Assembly: GCA_013398955.1 (NCBI GenBank)
Contig: VWPU01000897.1
Coordinates: 310,001-374,000 of the forward strand
Source of the DNA: Callaeas wilsoni
Lineage: Eukaryota > Chordata > Aves > Passeriformes > Callaeidae
Reading direction: 5' to 3'
Length of the DNA stretch: 64,000 bases
Position 1 is the stretch's first letter; every line of letters starts with the position of its first letter. Both the position numbers and the translations under genes were made by a program. Of this stretch, positions 54,650 through 64,000 are shown in pieces. Below the pieces are notes generated by a model. That model searched no databases. It saw nothing but the letters and a program-made list of their open reading frames with translations, and had not been told where the DNA came from.

Positions 54650-54990
54650 TAGTGCAGCCCTTCAATAATGAAAGAGGGCTTAAAAAAAGAGACACAATTT
54701 TTAGCAGGGCATGTTGTGAAAGGATAAGAGATAATGGTTTTAAGCTAAAAGATGGTAGATACAGACTTGTTCTGAGGAAGAAACTTTTTACAGTGAAGGT
54801 GTTCAAACCATGGAGGAAGATGTCCAGAGAGGTTGCAGATGCCCCATCCCTGGAAAGTTTCGAGGTCAGGCTTGGACAGAGCTCTGAGCCAACTAACAGA
54901 GTTGAAGATGCCCCAGCACTGCAGAGGGGTTGAACCAGAGGACCTTTAAAGTCCCTTCCGACCCAAATGATTCTGGGATTCTCTGATTCT
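54650..54990 (+). mobile_element. CR1 LINE 3' fragment with ORF2 C-terminus remnant
   Basis: Sense is on the plus strand. CR1 hallmarks occur in order: a gaaagagggctta block, a gggcatgttgtgaaaggata-type block, gaggaagaaactttttacag, gcagatgccccatccctgga, agaggacctttaaagtccct and ccgacccaaatgattctggg, ending in gattctctgattct (ATTCTNTG-type tail). The frame at 54628-54933 still resembles the end of the CR1 ORF2 protein (RKKLFTVKVF, VADAPSLESFEVRLGQ). It is 5'-truncated and diverged. The 185-codon minus-strand frame over it is an antisense shadow. Confidence 0.95.
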
Positions 54991-55654
54991 TTACTCTTTA
55001 AATCCTCCTGTTTCTGTCCTAGGAGAGTCCATCTGTTGAGAATGTCGAGAAAGGCAAGGTAAGGGTAAACAATATATTCACAGTTACCCAAACTTGAAAT
55101 ACTATTTTTTGACATGGGAGGAAGGTAGTTATTAAATTGCTTTTTATCTCTAAGATGCTCCTACCAAGAACTCTCCCAGACAGACACCAAATGAATAGTT
55201 TCTGTTCTGGACAGCTGCTCTTTTGATCACATACTCATTCCTAATAGTTCATTAACTGGAATAAAACTGTGGCCACATCAGTCTGCTGCAATTCCATCGC
55301 TGGCAGGGTTGTTATGCCACTGATTTCCATCCAGCTTTGTAAGTCAGGGCTGTGTTTTTTGCCAGAGGATCAGCTCCTCCTGCTAGAACACAGCTTTCAG
55401 ACAACCTCCACCCTGAGTTAAGCTTGCCTGTTGACAGCAGATCTACTTGTTTAATAAACTATGCCCACATCGTCTTCTCTGGAACAAATTTGCATCTTCA
55501 GTCTGTACTTCCCAGTTCTACACCAACCAAATCAAGCATCAACCAGGGTGTTAATAAGTGTTGTGACTCTAGCTTTCAGTGAATTAAATTACTGTAGAAT
55601 CTTATATATAGAAGATAAGAAAAATTAAAATGTTCTATTTAAATCTGCCTACTC

Positions 55655-55669
55655 AAAAAAAAAAAAAAA
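55655..55669. repeat. Poly-A run of 15
   Basis: This is an uninterrupted run of 15 A in intron 2. No retrocopy or LINE body is recognisable immediately before it, so slippage is likeliest. Confidence 0.85.
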
Positions 55670-58600
55670 GAAGGAGAGATCCATACAATTATATACATTT
55701 ACTTTAATGTTTAGTTTCAGTAGAAGGCCTCGAACAAACTTAACAAACTTGAATTGCAAAATTCCTCATCGCAGGAAGCGGCAAACACTTTGGTGCTCAG
55801 AAGCTCATCACCTTTTCAATAGAGTAACTTTTTACTGCAGAGCTCCAGAGCTCAACCCATCGGGTATTTGTGCTGAAACATTTCCTATTAAATAAATTAC
55901 TTTTTCATTTAATAATGGCAATACAACATTACCCACTGGCAGCGGTAACTGCTCAAGCTAAGTTCAAGGTTACTGAAGCAGAGCTACTGATTTAAATATA
56001 AGATTGTACAGTGAAACTTATTTTTATTTAGGACAGTTCCATTTTCCATATTTAATAAGCATTAAAAAGTTAAACCATGCTGTACATTTTATCCTGGCTA
56101 CTAAACCAGAAGGAAAAATTGTCCTGATGATATGAAAAAAAATTAAAGCTAAATTTACTTTGTGGAAAAAGGAAAAAAATCACAGAAAATACAGCAGCCC
56201 CACTTTGAAATCTAGATCATGCAGGCAGATATGGTCATCAAAAGTTTTTATCCTCTACTGTTAAAGGGGTAACCACCAAAATATGTAACATCTGTATATG
56301 GAACACAATTGATATCACTTGTAGGAAAGTTTTAATTAAAAGTCCTATGTGATGAATTACTTAGGCTAAAAGCAGTAAGATATCAAGTTGGAATAGAAAT
56401 ATTAAAAAGAACAGGTTAAAGGACAGAAAAGAATATAAGAAAAAGAAAGATCTATATCCAGCCAAGGGAAGACACTTAGAGGAGCCCTACTGTACATGAC
56501 AGCGTTTGGGCAAGAGCAGAATTTCTGAAGATAAAAGGAGTTATACTGACACATCCAAGGATTAAAAAGAGCAGAAATGTGGGCAGGTAAAGAAAAAAAA
56601 TTCTTCATCAATGTAGCAGAAGAGACAGCTATAGGGAAAGGGCTGGAAGCATGTAAAAGTACAGAATAGCTACACTGCCTCACTTTGACTTACACTTTAA
56701 ATAGAAAAATCAGACAAAATAATATAAAAAGAGATTAAAGAGAAACACAGACAAGACTTCAAAAAGGCACTTTCTGAATTAAAAATACATCTAGTAGCTT
56801 TCATCTAAGATATAGAATTTGAAAAAGAAGAGAAAAAAGGCTGCATCCATTTTGCATCAAGCAGGATGACGGTTTACAGAAGGAGTACAAGTCTCTATAA
56901 ATCAACACTGCAAAGCACTTTAATGCACATTTTCCTTTTATTTATATCTCACTTAATGTTGGCAGGATAAGAACAGAGGTTAGGGAGTGGAAAACATGTA
57001 TTTTATCACTGTGTTCCTGCCTGTCTAGGAGAACATTGGAATTTCTGTAATGAGGACTCTGCCCACGTTCACCATGAAAGAATATGAGGAAAGGTTTTGC
57101 CTTTTTACATGAAAGAGTGTGTTTGCCCAAAGCAACAGATCCCTTAAAACAGCCATCTCTTAAAACTGTGCAACATTATTGCCAACAGTGCAAAAGATGG
57201 ATTTCAGGGATTTTTCACTCCAGCTACATTGTTGTTGGCTGTCACTATATCTGATCTCAGTGAAATGCAATGTTTCCATCAAGTATGTTTGATAAAACAT
57301 CTATTGATACAGAATAGAGAGGCCAGTCATGAGGGCAGTTCATCAGAAAAGATGGAGGAGCACAGGGTCGGGAAGGAGGTGGGATGATGGATCAGCCATG
57401 GCTGTGGGAAGGATTCCTCCACAAGCCTTCGAGTATGCCTGATCTCTCACAAAAGGATAAGTGCTGTTTCAAAAGCTGAAATGCTGCTTAGTGTAGGTAG
57501 AAGAGTGCTGAGATTATCCCCCGAACAAATTCCAATCAAATGTGTTTCAAAAGGAAGGACTGTTCCTCACTACATTTATTAGAGGGTATAGAGGACAGTA
57601 AGCTAAAAGGCTTGCGTGCTGCAGACAGACATGGCACTTCTTGGGAGATACAGGTGATGCAGGAAGATAAAATCCTTGTAAAGATATATTCCAGAGCAGC
57701 ATCCACAGCAAGTCAGCAGGGTTTTCATAAGGGTTGTTATCTGGGACATTATTCAGGCTTAATTCAGCAAGTGTTCTTCCAGTTTTTTGTTTATGTCCAT
57801 TATTTAAAAAAAAAGGTTGTACTTGTGCTGTTTAGCTTGGATATGAAGATGAATAATTTTTAAGGTATTTTATCTAAACCTGAACATGAATCCATGGAGA
57901 AAAAGTGCTTTAACTGCCTAAAAGGAAGGTACTACTTGCCTCAATATAACAACAGTAAAAGGAATATACAGCTGTGTCAATCTAAACTAGCAGAAACTGC
58001 TGGGTTTTGTTATTATTTATTCAAGTATGGCACAAAAATCTTATGTCCATGACTTAACGTGATCCACCACCATGGCATTTCCTACCACCGTACACACATA
58101 AATATCAATATTTATGTACTATGAGGAGAAAATTCCTGAAACAACCTCTTCCTCACTCAGGTTTTCCAATAGGAATTATCTGATTACTTTCCAATACAAT
58201 TGTGGTGCATCCTTGGAATGCAGTGATTTATTTAGAATGCTGTGCAGTCTATCACCTACACTGCTTATCTTGTAGGAGGTTTTTTTATCATGATTCTAGG
58301 ATACCATGTCAGTAACCCTTTTTGTAAGGCTAAATTAAATATAGTGCTTCTGTGATTCATTTGACACAAAACGTCTTTGTGCATATTAAATACAACTTTT
58401 AAAACAATCTGTTCTCTAAGTCTAATGAGTTGATCTAATCTAATCAATCTTACTGATTTTTTACTTATAATGAGCAGTTTATGAAAGATTCTATGATGAT
58501 CCCTCTCTGAGGCATCACAGAGTGAAAACAATCTCTTAAATAGTCTCTTCCATCAAGCTGTATTTTAGATTTCATCAGACTTGCCACAGATGTTAAGGTC

Positions 58601-59469
58601 ACAGAAGAAAGGAATCTTCAAGATGTTAAAGGAGAAATTCTTGGTAATTTACATATGGCAAACTACTGGAACTACTGCTGTTTAAAAAAGATGTTGTGAT
58701 TGTAATTTCTAGTTACAGCATTTGCAAACAGACAACCATTTGCCTAACCTTCTGTAAAATATCCATTTGAAGTTGAATTCTCAGTATACAACAAATCTAT
58801 TTGATTTGTGGAAGATTTAAAAGAAACCAGTACTAGTTTTTTTGAACTGTTACATTCTGTGCAGTTATTGGTAGAAGAAATGTAACAATCTGAGGATGAA
58901 CTATTTTGAATGTTGAACAGTCTAAAACAACAACAGCCTAAAACAACTTTGTATTAATGATACAAAAGATCATCAATACGAAATTGCACTAAAGAATAAA
59001 TTAAATGATTGTATCCTGAGGGGTGTACAGATGCCCTGGATTGCATATCGATTTCTACAGATGAAGCCAAAAATTCATCTACCTAGAAAGAGGGAGATGC
59101 AGGCCCACCATGTACTAAAATGTTATAATATGCGTTTATTGTTTTACTTCATTTACTTCCATGCCTTCTTTACAAATCACAGAATATATCTAAAAAGAAA
59201 TTCCCTGTTTCACACAAACATCTGTAAGGCTCAGCATTCACATCACTCCCATTTGTGCTGCTCTGTCACTTGGCCCTTTTTTTTTTTCTGGTACTTTCAT
59301 CATTTTTTCATTTCTTACTGTCCAAGGCTGCCTTTGCTCCATTAAACTGTGTGCAGCCAACTTTATTGATAGCTCTGCCACCTCACATCAGCATTTCAGA
59401 GGCACTGAAATGATTCTGATTCAGCTCCTGCAATGGTATTTAAATGGTAGTGCCTCATTTGCCTTTATT

Positions 59470-59490
59470 GGGGGGGGGAAAAAAAAAAAA
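59470..59490. repeat. G9A12 homopolymer junction
   Basis: Nine G are followed directly by twelve A, and a C-rich run (cctcccccccc-type) lies about 35 bases downstream. Such junctions are prone to sequencing and replication errors, so exact lengths may be unreliable. Confidence 0.85.
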
Positions 59491-62400
59491 GAACTGCTTT
59501 ATACCTTCTTACACACCTTTCCTCCCCCCCCTCATTTGCAGGAAACAAGACGTAGATATTCCTTTTACACATTTATGTACTTGAAAGAATGTGCATTCTG
59601 ACAAGTTTATGCTGGGGACTATTATTCTTTATGTTTAGTCCTAAATCTCAGCATCTGAGATAAAAAAAAAATCAAAGAGCTTATTGCTGTACACAGAATT
59701 AACATGTTTTTCTTCATTTTGGAAATGAAAGCGTAGTCATCATTAGCCATGTCAATATTTCTCTAGATTCTAGTTTTGTAAAAAATAAAATACCTGCATT
59801 AGGTATTTTTGCTGTGATGTACACATGGGCCATCTGTGCCTATGAATAATGAAACTGTCAAAGAACTGGGTGCCAAGACACAGCCTCACACTTTATTTTT
59901 CATGCTTAATGTTAAAAACCCATAAAAATACATGAAAGGGAAGCCATCAAATGGCTGAGAAAAATTCCTTTCACCTTTCTAAGTCATTAGCTTTTCTGAA
60001 GAACTATTTGTGACTGTGTAACTATGCTCTCTTACTGAGATGATCTGATGCACAACTGCACCCTCCCAGCCAACACCAGACAGGCAAAATATTTTCTTTT
60101 TTTTAGGAGTCAAAACAGAATAGATGTTCCAAGTTACGAGACAAATAAATAAATAGTGTAGGTAGTTATTGGCTGGGTATTGGATTGAATACAAACCCCA
60201 GAGGAGTTTCCTATCACATTCTGTTCTTCAGGGACAGGCAGCATTGCAATAAACAGAAATCAATCTTCTGTCCTTCCGTATTATCTACTATTATGTACTA
60301 AAAGTCTTAAGCCAGTAAAATCATTGGCTTAATATAGTAATGGAAGCAAATTATTTGTATTTTTTTCCCTAATATGCGCTACTCCTTGCCCTGTGATTGA
60401 TTACAAGTAGAATGTCTGTTTATTTACACAGATTATAGTTCTCAGCATATATTGGCCTAAAACCTATTCTATTTTTCTTGCTGACTTAAATAGGAGCAGG
60501 ATTAGATCGCCGATGGAAGCTTTACTGCACAGGAAGCATTGATTTGAGAGATTAGCAATACACTGTGGTGACAAAAAGATATTCATCACGACAGCTGAGT
60601 AGAGCAGGTTAGCAGACAGTCTGCTGAGAGCCTTGTGTGTTTTCATCAGCCTCTGTCATTTTTTCCCCAAAGCAGACTTGATTACAGAGCCCCATTTTAT
60701 CAGTAAACTGGAATGGCATTAAGTAAATGATTTGTTTGTGCCATGGAGCATTCCAAGGACAGGCAGGAAAGACATTTTCTTTATTTGGAAAAGAAAACAG
60801 TATCATTAAAGGCACATTCTCCTGATTCAGTCTAACACTGGCATGAAGAAAACTCCAATCCAGCTCTGGGGTTCCACTGCCAGGCAGGCACACTGAGTGC
60901 TGTTCCTGCCAGATTGAGGCGTTAGATAAAAGGATGCTGTCAGGAATTCCACTCTTCCTTTTGGGAGCAACTTCTGAAGAAATGCTGTGTCTGGATACGG
61001 ATTAACTTCTCCCAGACAAATGGGCAGGCACACTTTGCTCTAAGATGACTATATACTGTAGCTTTTTTTTTTTTAACAAACTATCATTAATTTTAGGAAC
61101 ACAGAGACTAAAAACTAACTCTCTACTCTGTATGTACATCTTTTCATCTGTGCTGTTCTGAACATAAATTTCCTTCATAATAACTAAAACCTGGTAGTGA
61201 GGTCATTCTAGAGAGCACTCTCAGAAAGACACAGAAAGAGCAATTTTTTTTTCTCTCCTCTCTTCCTGCTGACTTTCATCAGAAACCAGAATGGGAATGG
61301 TACAGTCTTCACCATGATGGTCAGAGACATTTATATTTATAGAACTGAACCACAGAAGCTGCTTTTTTAAGTAAGGAGGTCATAAACTACTATTAAAAGA
61401 AAACATCTGGAGAGGAACAATGTTACTGGAAATGTGGAATTTTCCTGAATTTTCATAAACTTACTGTGTTACAAGTCTACAGAATGGCTTAACCTATTTT
61501 ACTTTACTTTTACTTTACTCAGCCTGTATGTCAGATACATAAAATCCACTTATTATCTCTGAGAGGTCAAAGGACCATGCCCTGCACTGAGGTGTGAGCT
61601 ATCAGTAAAACATAACAGAAGGAGCATACAAATTTGAATGAAATTTTGGGCTAATTTATTATTAAGGGCTGTCCACACAAAAATAGCTTCAACTCCTTCC
61701 TTGATTCTTTTTAATCTATGTCTCAGTTTTTCTAGAAACATACAATCTTTTTTAAGCCTTTATACTGCAAACAATTAAGCATTTATGAAAATTTGTTTAG
61801 AGGAATCTCTTAAGTGTAGTTATTTCTATAAATCCTCCATACATTTAAATGAACTCAGGCTAAAGATTTAATTATCTACAACTAGCCCTAGTTAATCCCA
61901 CAGAGATCTAGATTTTTATTGTAAGCGCATATTTTATGCATTTATTTGCACATATTGAAGCTTGAATTTGTATTTACTCCCACCAAAGTACGTACATTTG
62001 GAAGATTCTATTAAATTCTGAATAAAAATTCTGTTGGAAACAATATTCCTAATGTACTCTAAATTATCCGGTGCTTAACTAATTCCTCTACACAAATATT
62101 TTAGTAGCTATTGTATTTTAAGGATTTGCAATAATTGAGATTTTAAAGACTCAAAATTTGCATACTGTTTAGCATATTGTTTAGATGATTCCAAGTTTAC
62201 ATGTTGAAGGAAACTATTTTATTCCATGGATAACTAAAGATTTGTGGAGTGGAGGCTATAGCCTTTACTAGATGAATTGATACAATGGGAAAAGCAGATA
62301 AATTTTCTAGTCTGTCCCAAGCAGACCACAAGAAAAGCTTTTGTCCATGGAAGACTGTGTGCTGAAGTAGTCTAATGAACTAAATTTCCTCTATTTATAA

Positions 62401-63489
62401 ACTCTGTCTAATTTATGTCTACATAGCACCATCACCTTAATTACAGTGAAAAAAGAATGTTCATTATTTTAGCTGCAATTGAGTACGGGGCATTCAGATT
62501 TTGGTACAACTCGTACTGCACATTAATGCTAATATTTTTATCAATATGAAAAACACTCATTATGTAAAGAAACAAATCCAGTGTTGACTCTCCCTTCAAT
62601 GGGACAGGAAATAGCAACATCAAAGGCAGCAGGGAAGCTCTGCTTAAACACACTCGAAGTTTTCACAGATCTTTAGTAATCTGCAGCCTCAGAGGAAGCT
62701 TTGTCCTTTACTGAACTCCATTTCCCATAACTCACTACAAAGCCCAACTTGGGAAGATTTGGGTCATCATCTATAAAAAAGAGAAAAGCTTGAAGCATGC
62801 TCTTCTTTGTGAAGTAGTACATTTTTAATAAAGACTTTTTTTCCATTTACATGTTTATCCCATTTGTCGTTCTTTAACAGTATCTGGAAATAAAAAATGG
62901 AAATAAAATGAAAACATTATAATACAGCAACACACATTATGTTTCTAATCTATCTATTCCACCCAAAAGCATTAAATCAGCTAAAATAAATTTTTACATA
63001 GCCATGCTGGAGCACTATTTCTCATAAAATTTTAACATTTTTATTGTAATTGTAAGAAGTAAGTCGAAACCTTTTTTCCTACATGGGCCAAATTACTTTC
63101 ATGTTTTCTTTCTGTCAGAAATATTCATGTGAAACGAATTTTTTTAAAAGGACCCCCTGGAAAACAATCACATTTTACTCATGTTCATCTATTAAATATG
63201 TTTGGACTTGCAAGCAATCAGACTAAGAGGGGAAATCTTTATTGAAAGGAATTCAAATTAATTCAGCACCTTTCCCTACCAGTAAGTTTCTTTTTCTTTG
63301 TGAATAGAGATGAGGCTGGTATTTGCTGTGGCTGAAGGAAATCTGAAAGCAGCTGCTGTCATTTAAAGCTGTTGTGATCTGCACGTTTCCCTCTTGACCC
63401 CATATTCCTAAAAGCCTCCATCCCTCCAGTTCTGAGCTCCATGGGATGTGCTCTTTGCTGTGGTCACTCTCGGCACCTATTTGCAGGTT

Positions 63490-64000
63490 TTCCTTCAGTT
63501 TCCCTGTGAAGGCTTGAAGAGGCTGACCTGGAGCCGAGGCTGGACAGAGTGAAAGGATAAAGGGCAGGGATTTATGGAAAGGCCTTCACAGGGCACACCT
63601 TGGGCAGTGCAGGAGGCTCGCAGAGACTGCACCCAGGATGGACACAGCCACATGTTTTTGGGACAGATATAAGTTTTGTCCATTTGCATATCAGAGGTTA
63701 ATTGTCCAATTACAGCTTCAGGCAGTGCAGTCCCATTCTCTTCATTTACTCTCCCCCAACTCACTTTTGTTTCCATTTCTCGGGGCCTGAGACAGTGAGG
63801 TGTCCTTGATTCTCAGGCCTGGAGAGGAATTGTTGTGTCTGACCAAAATGGGAAAAGCAGTTGCTAACACTCTATATGGAGCTCAGAGTTACACACTAAA
63901 GAATAGCAGGATTACAAATATATGAAAATATAAAAGCTAAAATCCTAAGGCATCACCTTGGACTCTGATGAAACCAAATAATTGCGGAGAGCTGTCTGAA
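63490..64000. mobile_element. Probable LTR-type interspersed repeat, running off the window
   Basis: Composition changes abruptly near 63400-63490 to GC-richer DNA. Strings such as gggatttatggaaaggcctt, cagggcacaccttgggcagt, ggttaattgtccaattacag and ttgattctcaggcctggaga look like a repeat I associate with songbird endogenous-retrovirus LTR families. No gag, pol or env coding sequence is present here, no second copy is in the window, and the right boundary is missing. The identification is from memory and tentative; it could be another repeat type or unique DNA. No reading frame worth naming crosses it. Confidence 0.35.

Larger units (their letters stand above)
54991..63489. other. Intron stretch, no gene; homopolymers
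   Basis: Nothing coding is supported in this AT-rich DNA. It contains an A15 run (55655-55669), a T11 run (59277-59287), a G9A12 run (59470-59490), a T12 run (61063-61074) and a short TTTAC-type repeat (61498-61519). A somewhat G-rich 80 bases at 57340-57420 includes the palindrome AGCCATGGCT. No transposon is recognisable. Confidence 0.6.
23384..64000 (-). other. EPHA6: EPHA6 intron 2 (partial, upstream of exon 3)
   Basis: This is the AT-rich intron upstream of exon 3 in the direction of transcription, reaching the right window edge. The short upstream exon of about 65 nt (coding an ELGW-type motif in relatives) was not found, but it is easy to miss by eye. The stretch carries most of the CR1 copies, several homopolymers, a microsatellite and a few GC-richer patches, each listed separately. 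No other protein domain is recognisable on either strand. Confidence 0.8.

Noticed and set aside
54628..54933. Active LINE gene
   Set aside because: It resembles only the last part of the CR1 ORF2 protein. The element is 5'-truncated and lacks the endonuclease and reverse-transcriptase core.
54558..55115. 185-codon minus-strand frame, second longest in the window
   Set aside because: It lies antisense over a CR1 LINE fragment and has no recognisable protein features.
57540..57863. 107-codon plus-strand frame as a retrogene
   Set aside because: I could not relate it to any protein; it ends in an A-rich stretch but lacks other retrocopy features.
1..64000. CRISPR arrays, operons, tRNA or rRNA genes, phage or other prokaryotic systems
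   Set aside because: No regular spaced repeats, no tRNA-like folds, and no tightly packed genes; the sequence is vertebrate intron.

Overview
The window looks like the inside of one very large vertebrate gene. The only protein-coding sequence I can support is a single exon on the minus strand at 22720-23383. It is 664 nt long, has AG/GT splice sites on both sides, and encodes most of an Eph-receptor ligand-binding domain plus the start of the cysteine-rich region. Motifs such as [34 protein letters not shown] and [15 protein letters not shown] point to EPHA6 rather than EPHA3, EPHA4, EPHA5 or EPHA7. Transcription runs from high to low coordinates, so 23384-64000 is part of the intron before this exon (intron 2 in the usual Eph layout) and 1-22719 is part of the intron after it (intron 3). 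I did not find the short exon 2 or the exon coding the next cysteine-rich segment.

The host is almost certainly a bird. The recognisable interspersed repeats are CR1 (chicken repeat 1) LINE fragments: minus-sense pieces at 6162-6212, 29564-29814 and 43507-43622, and plus-sense 3' ends at 43891-44038 and 54650-54990. The 43891-44038 copy resembles CR1-J-like elements common in songbirds. The GC-richer block at 63490-64000 resembles a passerine LTR-type repeat. A songbird host is therefore likely but not proven. Repeat density is low, and CpG is scarce outside the exon, as expected for bird intron DNA.

Layout: 1-22719 is AT-rich intron with one CR1 scrap, a CpG-enriched patch at 2251-2440, a 10-bp-stem hairpin at 15821-15847 and a 16-bp palindrome at 20558-20573. 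Then comes the exon. From 23384 on is AT-rich intron with a 56-bp-period near-duplication split by the only N in the window (23812-23923), a 57-nt pure polypurine run (37546-37602), a perfect (TTTA)10 microsatellite (54331-54370) and most of the CR1 copies. No bacterial-type operon, CRISPR array, tRNA, rRNA or novel gene system is visible. The most useful oddity is the N-centred duplication about 430 bp upstream of the exon, which may be an assembly seam or a collapsed minisatellite.
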